Shown here: piece after piece, positions 33,560 to 46,796 of the stretch
Layout of the letters: each line of letters starts with the position of its first letter
Position numbering within the stretch: the stretch's first letter is position 1
Assembly: GCF_040412425.1 (NCBI RefSeq)
Contig: NC_089788.1
Location: forward strand, 62,163,720-62,227,719
Length of the DNA stretch: 64,000 bases
Direction of reading: 5' to 3'
Origin: Macrobrachium rosenbergii
Taxonomy: Eukaryota; Arthropoda; Malacostraca; Decapoda; Palaemonidae
Notes under the pieces: generated by a model
What the model saw: only the letters and a program-made list of their open reading frames with translations
What the model was told of the DNA's origin: nothing
Database searches by the model: none
Translations under genes and position numbers: made by a program

Positions 33560-35043
33560 ATTAGATTAGGTTTTAGAAGAAGAAACCAGGAAGGTGAAAG
33601 ATTGTTAGAACTAGCAGAAGCTATGAATCTTGTAGTCTTGAATACTCAGTTTGAGAAAAGAGAAGTCATATGGTAACATATAAAAGTGGACAAAATGAGA
33701 CACAAATTGATTATGTTTTGGTTAGGAAGGAAGACAAGAAAATCATTATGGATTGTAAGGTTATTCCAAATGAATCTGTTGTAGCACAGCATAAACTGGT
33801 AGTGGCAGATTTTAGGCTGAAAGCGATAAGGAAAAGAAAAGCCCCAGCCAGGAATAAGAGGATTAAAACTTGGAAGCTGAAGGGGGAGAAGGCAAGAGAG
33901 TTCAGAAGTAAAGTGGAAAGAGCCAGAGAAGAGATATGTGAGTGGAATGTCAGAATCGCCTGAGGAGATATGGGATGATATGAAAGAGACTGTGGTGCCA
34001 GCAGCTGCAGAGGTGTGTGGGAGGACAAGTGGTAAGCAGCAACAGGAAAAAGAAACATGGTGGTGGAATCAAGAGGTTCAAACAGCTGTGAAGGAAAAGA
34101 GTATAGCTGGAGGAGGGTGGGAAGAAGATAATAACTACCAAACAAGAGAGGAGTATAGACGGACAAAGAGAAAAACAAAAGAGAATGGTAGCGATTGCAA
34201 AGGTAGAAGCCAGGAGAGAATGGTATAAGATGGGAACACCGGAGGGAGAAGAGATAAGCTACAGAACTGCAGAAGCGAGAAGAAAAGACAGGCAGGATGT
34301 AGGGGAGGTAGGAATTACTGAAGATGAAAATGGAAATATATTAATTGAGGAAGAGGAAGTCGGCATAAGATAGAAAGACTGTTTTTCACAACTATTAAAC
34401 AATGAGAATGAGTGTGAAGAACTGGAAAATGTTCCTCCAGTAGAAGGACCAGTAGCAAACATCAGAATGAGTGAAGTCGAGAATGCTATAAAGAAAAGGA
34501 AAAGTAAATAAAGCTGCAGGAAAGTCAGAGGTAACAATAGAAATTATTAAAGCACTGGGAAATCTAGGCAAAAGAGTGGGTGCACACTCTATTGGAAAAG
34601 ATCTGTGACGTAGAGGAAATGCCAAGGGACTGGAGCAATAGCTGGATGATGAAAATGTATAAACAAAAAGGAGACGTGTTAAACTGTGGGAACTACAGAG
34701 GAATAAAGCTTTTGAAGCATGTATTCAAGATACTAGAAAGAATAGTAGAAGGAAGGTTGAGTGAACTGATAGATGTACATGAGCAGCAGTTCGGGTTTAT
34801 GAAAGGAAATAGCACAGTGGATGCTATTTTTATAGTAAGACAAGTCCAAGAGAAGTATCTAGAAGGAAACAGGAACGTTTACTTGTGTTTTGTTGATCTT
34901 GAAAAGGCGTATGACAGGGTACCAAGAAGAGTAGTCTACTGGTGTTTGAGAAAGAGAGGAGTACCAGAGACGTTGGTAAGGTTAGTGAAGATGATGTATG
35001 AGGGTGCAAGAACTACTGTACAAACAAAATATGGGGAAACTGA
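33560..35043 (+). pseudogene. RTE-type endonuclease and RT, first part
   Basis: The endonuclease end reads ERLLELAEAMNLVVLNTQFE and, one frame later, YKSGQNETQIDYVLVRKEDK, which carries the conserved IDYVL strand. The RT starts at 34580 with [20 protein letters not shown]. It continues [39 protein letters not shown] and [14 protein letters not shown], with the first catalytic Asp in FVDLEKAYD. The frame is open for 160 codons until the MITE insertion. Frame shifts lie near 33665, 34170, 34370 and 34505-34570. Confidence 0.82.
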
Positions 35044-35044
35044 G

Positions 35045-35250
35045 GGTATTGGTAACTTATAAAATAAGTTGCCAATACACGATATGAAATTGTAACCTAC
35101 ATTTTTGAAAGGAGCTCTACATCAAATTACGACTTGTAAGACAATTCCAGCCCCCCGCCCCCTCCATAACTAATACGGCAAAATTGTAACCACTAAACAC
35201 CCCTGGGTTACGTGGTATTATTTCATATTGGCAACTTATAAAATTTTACC
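35045..35250. mobile_element. 206-bp MITE with 8-bp target duplication
   Basis: The insert starts GGTATTGGTAACTTATAAAA and ends with inverted CTTATAAAATTTTACC; TIRs extend about 45 bases with mismatches. It is flanked by AAACTGAG at 35037-35044 and 35251-35258. Removing the insert and one duplicate restores the LINE frame as YGETETFPVEVGLHQG, which proves the borders. The 8-bp duplication is typical of hAT-group transposases, though the terminal bases are not the usual CAG. Confidence 0.88.
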
Positions 35251-35258
35251 AAACTGAG

Positions 35259-36160
35259 ACATTCCCTGTGGAGGTGGGCCTCCATCAGGGAACAGCTATG
35301 AATCCATTCTTGTTCCTCGTCGTTACAGACACACTGACATCAGAATTAAGGAACAACGATGAACGGTGGGATCTGTTGTTTGCTGATGATTTAGTCATTA
35401 TAGCAGACACAGAAGAGGAACTGCAAGAAAGGGTTTTCAGCATGGAAAGGAGCCCTAGAAAGGAAAGGACTTAAAGTGAACATTGGAAAGACAGAGCTAA
35501 TGACTAGTAGTAGAGAAGGACATGAAGAAGTAAACATTCGAGTGGAAGATGGTAGCCTACAGTGCTAAAGCAGAACAATGAGTTTAACTATTGGGATCAA
35601 TAATAACAGAAGAGGGAGGTACTGAGAAAGCAGTGAGACAGAGAGTGAAAGAAGCATGGCGAAATTGGAGAGAAGTAACTAGAGTTGTTTTAGACAAGAA
35701 AATGCCATTAAAGCTCAAAATGAAGATTTATAAGACAGTTATCAGGCCCGTACTATTATATGGGGCAGAAACCTGGGCACTTGAGAGGAAAGAGGAGGGA
35801 TTGTTGGAAAGAACCGAGATGAGGATGGTGAGATGGATTGCTGGAATATCACTACTGGAAAAGAGGGAGAGTCAAGATATAAGAAGAATGTGTGGTACAT
35901 GTAATGTAAAGGAGAAGGCTAGGGGAGCTTGTTTGAGATACTATGGCCATGTAATAAGAAGGGAGGAGGTGGAACCAATCAAGAGAGCTAAGAACATCCC
36001 AGTGATGGGGGGGAGGAGTGTGGGGCGTCAGCAGATCAGATGGATGGATGTGGTGAGGAGGAATATGGGTGAGGTGGAACGTGGGGAAGAAGATGCTGGG
36101 AATAGAAATAGATGGAGAAAGTTAACTCGAGCCGCCGACCCTGCTATACAGTGGGACTAA
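35259..36160 (+). pseudogene. RTE-type RT catalytic end and C-terminal domain
   Basis: After the MITE the frame gives VEVGLHQGTAMNPFLFLVV, then WDLLFADDLVIIADTEEEL with the intact FADD catalytic box. A frame break occurs near 35470. A 189-codon frame (35591-36160) then carries GSIITEEGGTEKAVRQRV, LLYGAETWALERKEEGLLE, MVRWIAGISL, YYGHVIRREE and RQQIRWMDVVRRNMGEVERG, the usual C-terminal signature of RTE elements. Stops and shifts between blocks make it a pseudogene. Confidence 0.85.
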
Positions 36161-36179
36161 TAAGGTCGAAAGAAGAAGA

Positions 36180-37320
36180 AGATACATTTCACGAAAATGT
36201 TATAAATATAATAGATGTGGCGAAAATCTGTAACCTACATTTTGCAAACTTAGCACTAATGCAAAACTGCCCTGACAGTAATAAGGGAAATAAAGACAAA
36301 AGAAACAGGCACTTGACATTTTGGGTGTTATGTTTTTCAGCATTAAACTGAAAAAATTTTTTTATTATTTTATTTAGGACACTAAAACTAATAAGTGCGT
36401 CAAGAACAGAACATGTAATTCCAAAACATTTAGAGTGAACGGGTGAGTACTCCGGCACATGTAAATATTATTTTAATTTTGGTCGTCTAATCTTACACAA
36501 TCAACAATGTGTGGGGAATATACAACATAGCGCAGACGTGCTAAAAAAAATTTTTTTTTTTTTCAAAGGCTAAGCAGAGAAACGGAAAAAAAGTCTCGTT
36601 GCATTACAGTTATTTATCTATAGACATGAAGAGTAAAACAACCTCAGGTTATAAGAATAGAGTGAAATCATATGTATTCATAAAAGCAAAGAAATTAAGA
36701 TTACTGACAAGTAAGGTATCTATTGCAGAATATATTCTTTACCCTATGAGTCTGTGGACCAGTAAAACTCATTCGATAAACTGTTATGGAATTTGCCCAG
36801 ATTAGCAGAGTGAGAGAATGGAAAATCCAAGTATGACACTGGAGTCTGGAAAGGAAAGCTTTAGATCTGAGGTTAGTAAAACAAAAATATGTGTATTAAA
36901 GTTAATGAGGATAGATTGTAGTTAAAGACAGTTTTAAACAGCTAGTGATAATGATATAAGTAACATGTGAAGGGGAAGCATTTTAAAACCGAAAGTTTCC
37001 TGACTGGAACGGAGAAATGTCAGTGGAGTTGCGTGCGTGTGACGACAGAATAGAAAACCTGAGTTGAGTCTAAAACTCTAGACTTAGCAAAAATGTGTAG
37101 CTGGCGGATTTTGCGTTGTTTACTCTAATGTGTAAAAGTGACAAGACTGATGATTTGGTCATGCTGTAGGGAGAGAGAATAACAGCCCACTAAGTATTGT
37201 ATGGAAAGCAAGGTCACAAAAAACATCATGAAGGTATGATAGGTTAGGTGATCCGGTGGCGCACAGAAAGATATAAACGAAGTTGGATTGGGTAAGGATT
37301 TTGCCATGGAAAGAAGCCTT
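36180..37320. other. No gene recognised
   Basis: AT-rich DNA downstream of the RTE LINE. It has a 16-base T run at about 36547-36563 and no supported coding or RNA feature. Confidence 0.5.
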
Positions 37321-37324
37321 TGGG

Positions 37325-38566
37325 GCATCTCCAAATTATTTAAGAAATTTGCAAAAAGGAATATATAACTAAAACAAAGATATCAATTGGTTAATTTATC
37401 TCACAGCTTTCACACTTCTGACTGTGAAAAATCTGAAGAAACCAGGCTTTTATTCACAATGTTGTGAACGGGTACTAGACTTACAAGAGAGGACCCTAGT
37501 GTGACCATAACTGGATTGGAATGGAACATAAAATTAAGGCCAAAGGGCAAGCGCTGGGACCTGTGATGGTATTTAGCGCCGAGAATAATGTTGAGTCAAT
37601 TGTTAGGAAAGGATGGAAAAACGTAAAAAATCTATCGGGAATAGGAGGTGAACAGAAATAAAAAAGAATGGAAAAATATTGCAGTTGAGATGGGCCAACT
37701 TTGACACAGGCAGACAGTATTTGGCAGCAATTTTAAGGGGATGACTATAATTGATAATATAACTGAAATGTTCATGATCTTATCATGTAGTCTCAAAGTT
37801 TGTTGTAGATTTCGCCATCTAAATCAACAAAGAAACTCATTTAATTTATTGCTAAATTGACACATATTTTATTAAAATGATTTAGGTTTTTATCGAGATG
37901 AGATTACTAGTTTTCTAACTTGCAATCATTATAATGATTGCAAGTTACTTAAAACACTCTTTCATCTCATGGAATAAACCTAAATCATTTTGCCAAATAT
38001 GTGTCATCGTTTAGCAATAAATTCTGAGTTTTATTTCCTCATAAATCGTCCAAAGAGTGTTGCTTTTCGTAATCCGACTCAGCATCATCATTACATAATA
38101 TTCTCTATGCTAGCAATCAATATCTTTTGCTCTTAAAGTTGTTGCCAAATACTGTCTGCCTGAGCATCAAAGTTCGCCACATCTCAGCTCCGATATTTTT
38201 CGTTTGCTTTTTATTTCTGCCAAGCACTTCCTCTCCCCCCAGGTAGATTTCTTTTTCCGTTTTTGGGCGCCACACATCCTCTCCTAACAATTGACTCAAC
38301 ATTATTCTCGGGGCTAAATACCCTCATAGGTCTCAGCGCTTGCCCTTTGACCTAAATTTTATGTCCCATTCCAATCCAGTTACGGTCACACTGGGGTGCT
38401 CTCTTGTAAGTCTAGTACCCGGTCACAACGTGGTGAATAAAAGCTTGACATCTTCAGATTTTTCACAGTCAGAAGTGTGAAATTGGTAAGATAAATTAGC
38501 CAAGTGATATCTTTGTTTTAGTTATATATTCCTTTTTTCAAATTTCTTAGGTAATTTGGAGATGCC
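37325..38566. repeat. 1.24-kb nearly loopless palindrome
   Basis: The left arm (37325-37931) and right arm (37932-38566) are reverse complements with roughly nine in ten bases the same by eye. The centre is perfect: AACTTGCAATCATT joined to AATGATTGCAAGTT around TA at 37931-37932. Matching landmarks include GGCATCTCCAAATTA at the outer edge, AACTAAAACAAAGATATCA, GGTACTAGACTTACAAGAGA, GTGACCATAACTGGATTGGA and AATAATGTTGAGTCAATTGT. Each arm contains a piece of the interspersed repeat with the GCGCTGGGACCT motif. Confidence 0.88.
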
Positions 38567-38799
38567 TCTTGGCGCGTATAATTTGAGAGGAAAGTACCGA
38601 AATAATAACAGAGGCAGGAGGGAAGGTAGGTGTGCGTCGGTATGAAATGATAGGGATGAATGAAAATGGTAAATGTATTCAGAACTTTACAGAGATCTAT
38701 AATGAAATTTTCTCTGAACATTTTCATACCGACGCACACCTACCTTCCCTCGTGCCTCTGTTATTATTTCGGTACTTTCAAATTATGCGCGCCAAGAGG
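38565..38799. repeat. Foldback element with 80-bp inverted arms
   Basis: The arms are 38565-38648 (starting CCTCTTGGCGCG) and 38722-38799 (ending CGCGCCAAGAGG), separated by a loop of about 73 bases. AAGTACCGAAATAATAACAG, AGGGAAGGTAGGTGTGCGTC and GGTATGAAA pair across the arms. The left arm begins exactly where the right arm of the larger palindrome stops. Confidence 0.85.
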
Positions 38800-39220
38800 A
38801 TTTTTGACGGTACGCTATTCTTTGTTTTCTTCTTCTTCTTCTTCTTCTTAATCTCTGTACTTTCCTTTTTGAAATTGTGTGTCATGTTGATTTTTGCTTT
38901 AGCACACGTGTTTGATTGTGCTTAGTCGTTTTTATCGTGTTCAAAATATATCACCTTATGAATAAATCATCGTAAACCATTCAGCATTCCCTTGTTATTT
39001 ACCTATCCGGATAATTAGATGTATGAAAAATTCTTGCTTTTCTCACTTCCTTTTTTCCTGCATCTTCTCTATAGTTCATAACTTAAAAAAAAAATCCATT
39101 CTCTTCAGTTTCATATATGACAACTCGAAATGTGTAGTAACATAAATCTTGCTTTCCTATATGTCCAGGTAACATTTATTTTTTGCCGACTAACATTTGT
39201 TATTCTGTAACCGTTATCAG

Positions 39221-39296
<76 letters not shown>

Positions 39297-40560
39297 GTGT
39301 GGTTTTACTTATTATTTCTTTTATTCGATACCCTTTACACTTTTTTTTTCAGTCTGTAATCATTTATCCAGTTCAACAGAATTTTCAACACACAGAAAAT
39401 CAAGCTTATTCATACTATATTGTAAGCTTGAAGGTCAAATGTTTATCACAGAGCAGGTTGCGTATGCATTTTCGATGCTAAATTATGATCTTTGGAATAC
39501 CCAGCCTTTATAATTTTTCTATATCTTCTTCAAACCTGTGAAATACTTACACAACCTTTAGAATATTGGCGCCAATGTGCAATTATGGATTCTTCTGTTA
39601 TCCTGACAAAGCTTTACGTATGACTAATATGCACTGACGATCGTAGTCGGCAATTCCAAGCTTTTTCTGTTTAGCTTTTTAGATAAAAGCAATAATAATA
39701 ACGTATTATGCAATATGGTATAATTTGTTTAAATATTTGGATCTTTACTCAAGTATAGAGATTGACTTAACAAACTGACCATAAAATAATCCGCGAAACC
39801 CGAGTTCAACATAATTTCATTCCATTTTGGGATATTCGGGACCTTGTAAATGACTCTCCAAAATATACCTGGAACGACCCATCTTTCAAGTACTATTCCA
39901 AATGCTCCATCATCTAAGTCCAATATACTGTACCCTCCCTCTAAGACCTCCTGAAGACGCGTTAGTGGAGACTGGGCGGGTTCTTGAGGCCTACCTTTCT
40001 TGTCTGTGTTCTGTCCTTACTGGGAGTGAAGAGTAGGTGGCAATAAGCAAGCAGCTTCCGCGTTCCTCCTTTATCTATCGAGTTTAGTTACGTTTTTTCT
40101 TTTTTTACTTTTTTGTTTTCTCTTACGTTGTCTTACGCTGTTCATTTGTTTGGTGAGTATTCTCCGTCTTCAGCTCTTATTTGTAAGTTTTATTTCCTTC
40201 ATTTTATTTTATTTCTAGTACGTTGTGTCTTGCATTGCTTGTTATATGATAATGTGGTCGTGAGGATTGGGGGGGGGGCGTTTGTAAAGGTAAAGATTGA
40301 AGGGGTTGGTATAGAGGAAGAGGAAGAGTGGGTGTTCCCTTGGGGTTGTACTGTAAATTGCCCCGTGCTGAAGTCTCATAAGGTGAGTTTTTGGTTATGC
40401 AATTTTCATGTTATTTTGAATTACAGCCTTACATTGCTTGTTATATCAAGCTGACGTTGCTACAAGCTTTCCAGACAGTAAAATTTCAATTTCACGTTGT
40501 ATATAAATATCATTATATCGCAGTTTAATTCGAATATTATGTATAACAGTGATTAAAGCT
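38800..40560. other. No gene recognised; one long TA microsatellite
   Basis: A stretch of CTT repeats lies at 38826-38850 and the TA run is listed separately. An open frame at 40113-40454 is not recognised. A pairing of CTTATTTCTAG at about 40205 with CATAAG/GTGAGT at 40384 could be splice sites, but nothing else supports an exon. Confidence 0.4.
39222..39293. repeat. (TA)n microsatellite, about 36 units
   Basis: Uninterrupted TA dinucleotides over 72 bases. Confidence 0.97.
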
Positions 40561-40566
40561 GTTTTG

Positions 40567-40848
40567 GGTTCCTCGTTGGTCGAGTCGGTAGAGTTCTCGG
40601 CTAGCATTCTGCTAGGCCCGAGATCGAGTCTCCGGCTGGCCAATGAAGAATTAGAGGAATTTATTTCTGGTGATAGAAATTCATTTCTCGGCATAATGTG
40701 GTTCCGATTCCACAATTAGCTGTAGGTCCCGTTGCTAGGTAACCAATTGGTTCTTAGCCACGTAATACAAGTCTAATCCTTCAGGCCCGCCCTAGGAGAG
40801 CTGTTAATCAGCTCAGTGGTCTGGTTAAACTAAGGTATACTTAACTTT
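40567..40848 (+). repeat. tRNA-derived SINE, full length
   Basis: The first 75 bases are tRNA-like: GGTTCCTCGTTGGTCGAGTC with GGTAGAG supplies an A-box-like block at about 40577-40592, and GAGATCGAGTCTCC at about 40620 a B-box-like block. The body continues GATAGAAATTCATTTCTCGG, CATAATGTGGTTCCGATTCC, CCAATTGGTTCTTAGCCACG and GCTGTTAATCAGCTCAGTGG. Shorter copies lie at 13055-13240 and 5535-5580. Transcription by RNA polymerase III is inferred from the internal boxes. Confidence 0.82.
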
Positions 40849-40849
40849 T

Positions 40850-44180
<3,331 letters not shown>

Positions 44181-45815
44181 ATGCATTTGGTAATTAAAGT
44201 TCATGGCAGTGCTATTAGCCACAAGTTTTTGCCAGCAGAAACCCGCTACAGCGCCTTCGGCAGAGAGCTGCTAGTATTCTACCAGGCTGTAAGACACTTC
44301 AGATACCTGCTGGAGGGGACCGAATTCACAATCCTAACAGATCACAAACCCTTGGTGGACGCATTTGCAAAGCAGGGAGATGCGTGGTCTGCAAGGCAAC
44401 AGTGACACCTGACCGCCATCTCTGAATTCGGCTGCACCATCAACTACGTCCCTGGCAGGAAGAACCCAGTAGCCGACGCCCTGTCAAGGGTAGAGATCAA
44501 TTCCCTTCACCTCGGCATTGACTACGAAGACCTGGCAAGAGAACAAGCAACAGACCCAGAGACGGCAGACTACAGGATGTGGAAGACGTGCCCTTAGCAA
44601 ACGCAAACACAACTCTCCTCTGCGACACCAGCGCAGGCAGCCCCAGCCCCCTAGTGCCCGCTTCGAGGAGGAAGCAGGTGTTCGACATAGTCCACGGTCT
44701 CTCCCCATCCATCAGGGCGCACAATGGCGTACCTCATGACTGACAAATTCGTCTGGCAAGGCATCAACAAGGACGTCCGACAGTGGGCAAGGAGCTGCAT
44801 CCCGTGCCAGGCGAGCAAAACATCCCGGCATACAAAGTCCAGGGTTGGCGACTTCCCCCAGCCTCATCGGCGTTTCGGCCACATCCACATCGACGTCGTC
44901 GGGCCTCTTCCACAGTCGGGGGGAGCCAGATACCTCCTGACGATCATAGACTGCTCCACCCACTGGCCTGAGGCAACCCCCATGGAGGAGGCATCAACAG
45001 CGTCATGCACAGAGGCCCTCCTCTCCAGTTGGATCAGCCGTTTCGGAGTGCCAGACAGCATCACCACAGACAGGGGTCCAGTCTTCCTGTCAGAGCTCTG
45101 GGTCTCCTGGGCACGCCTGATGGGTACAACTCTACACAGCACAACGGCCTACAACCCCGCAGCAAACGGCATGGTCGAGAGGGCGCACCGCTCTCTTAAG
45201 GCAGCTCTCATGGCACGTTGCACCGACGAGAGGTGGAAGGAACAGCTACCCTGGGTCCTGCTGGGTCTCCGCACCACACTGAAGGCAAGTGGCGGCGCCG
45301 CCCCTGCTGAGAAAGTCTATGGGGAGACACTGGCTGTTCCTGGAGAATTCCTGAGGTTGAGGGAACTCGCACCGAAGTTTGCCCCCTGCCATAAGACCTT
45401 CACCGACAGAACCAACACTCACAGCCCACCTGCCTTAGACCCCTGGGCCTACGTCTTTGTCAGGGTGGACGCCTGTCGGCTGCCCTTAACCAGGCCCTAC
45501 AGGGGGCTCCAAAGAGTCATCAGGCAGGCCACCAAGGCATACCTCCTTAACATCCACTGGCAGGAAGACTGGGTCACCGTTGACAGATTGAAGCCAGCAT
45601 TCCTGTTGGACAGTGAAGTACGCCAGGAAGCAGGCAGGCACCCCAGAGTTCCAACTCAGTACCTCCCTGCAGACACACCCACTCCCCAACCTAAGCATGG
45701 TCTGGGACAGCCCAGGGGACACATTGAGCCAACCCCAGATGTCGGTTCCACCCCACGCCCACAGTTCTCCAGGAGTAGGGGCCCACTCCAACTGCCTCAG
45801 CGTTTGAGTGATTAA
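44181..45815 (+). pseudogene. Gypsy Pol: RNase H and integrase
   Basis: RNase H is seen as RYSAFGRELLVFYQAVRHFR and TILTDHKPLVDAF. A TGA at 44403 interrupts it. The same frame then continues FGCTINYVPGRKNPVADALS, the usual end of the domain. A frameshift near 44590 leads to the integrase frame (44724-45815, 363 codons). There CIPCQASK is the end of the zinc-binding module. IDVVGPL, TTDRGPV and NPAANGMVERAH carry the catalytic D, D and E at residues 57, 116 and 152; the last two are 35 residues apart. The C-terminal part (RPYRGLQRVIRQATKAYLL) resembles the Gypsy DNA-binding tail. One stop and one shift disable the polyprotein, while the integrase is intact. Confidence 0.85.
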
Positions 45816-45871
45816 TGTTGTTTCTTCCAATAATTGCTCCTCTAATTATTATTTTTTTGGGGGGGAGTATT

Positions 45872-46207
45872 TGTAAGGGCATCAAATCGCCTCTCCATTC
45901 TTGTGTTTTGCTCTTCATACATACATTAATCATGTCATATATGTTACTTGTTATTATTTCAGATTCTTTATATTCTCATTGTATGCATCATTGTACGGCC
46001 TGTCTGCCGATATATATATCTGCCTTTTACATGTTCTGTAATGCATTATATATGTCTTTTTATGCCTGTTAACAAACACACCCTCTGTATGGACGCAGCG
46101 GGGGCCTCAGGTCGCCCGCTACCTTCCGTCCGCTTTCCTCATTATAAACACCTGTCGAGAATAATAAAGGATCAGTCTTTCACTTCTGACATTTCTTGAA
46201 TCTTACA
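45872..46207 (+). repeat. Gypsy 3' LTR with polypurine tract
   Basis: A GGGGGGGAGTAT tract lies just before it. The LTR starts TGTAAGGGCATCAAATCGCC and appears to end CTTACA at about 46207. An AATAAA signal at about 46161 fits the R region. Exact ends are inferred from TG...CA and the comparison with the next unit. Confidence 0.65.
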
Positions 46208-46251
46208 CCAATCATTATTTCATAATAATTGTCTTGTGGTGGGGGAGTACT

Positions 46252-46572
46252 TGTAAAGATGTCAGACGTCTCTTCCTTTCCCATCAATCACGGTCATGTA
46301 TCGTATTTATCAGCACAGCGAGAATTTCATGTATATATTTGTATGTAGGATTTCCTGGCCTTTTCGCCGATATATGTTTGATCAGTGTATGTACATTATG
46401 TCTCTTATTATTGCTATTCGACTGACTGTTAACAAACACAAATTGCTCTCACTCAGTGTACAGGTCATGGCAATCGAAGGTTGGGCACTTCGTTGCCGTC
46501 CGCACGCTGCTATGTACACCTGTGCCCAGGTAAATAAATCAGTCAGTGCCCACTTCTGTCTCTTTGACCCCA
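46252..46572 (+). repeat. Second related LTR, diverged, in tandem
   Basis: A second GGGGGAGTACT tract at 46240-46250 precedes TGTAAAGATGTCAGACG. It shares with the first LTR a GCCGATATAT block, the CTGTTAACAAACACA block, CCGTCCGC, ACACCTGT and an AATAAA signal near 46533. Between shared blocks the two differ strongly, so this is a solo LTR or the tail of another member of the family. Confidence 0.65.
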
Positions 46573-46796
46573 CACTATCAAAATAAGCAGTTCTAAGTGT
46601 TTTAGAAGGGTTCTTAGTATTCACGTGTTTTAGCTATTCGTGGGGGATGTGGTACTATGCTCGGGTGTCAAAGAAGGGACATAGGGGTTCTGAGGAGGGT
46701 CTCTCACCTGCAGAGAGAGCACCTTGTTAAACTGATTCATCAGTACAACAACCTTGGGGAAGAGACCTTGGCTGCCGAGAGGTTGTTCCTTGAGTC

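Larger units (their letters stand above)
33550..36175 (+). mobile_element. RTE-type LINE, 5'-truncated
   Basis: The order is the C-terminal part of an AP endonuclease (33550-33960), a linker (33960-34570), reverse transcriptase (34580-35470, interrupted by a MITE) and a C-terminal domain (35591-36160). The long gap-free match to the usual RTE/BovB-type layout, the single ORF and the absence of an RNase H all point to the RTE clade. The 5' half of the endonuclease is absent. A GAA-rich tail follows the stop at about 36158. Several single-base frame breaks remain, but the blocks are well preserved, so it is younger than the minus-strand LINEs. Confidence 0.82.
44181..46207 (+). mobile_element. 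Ty3/Gypsy LTR retrotransposon, 5'-truncated
   Basis: The retained part runs from the RT-linked RNase H through a DD35E integrase to a polypurine tract and one 3' LTR. Gag, protease, RT and the 5' LTR are absent; the copy starts abruptly at about 44181. The base composition is much richer in G and C than the surrounding DNA, and integrase is open over 363 codons, so the insertion is fairly recent or slowly decaying. Confidence 0.85.

Noticed and set aside
40113..40454. A 113-codon plus-strand frame with acidic stretch, and GTGAGT-like donor at 40385, considered as a coding exon
   Set aside because: The first half is a low-information hydrophobic frame, a nine-G run lies inside, and no family is recognised.
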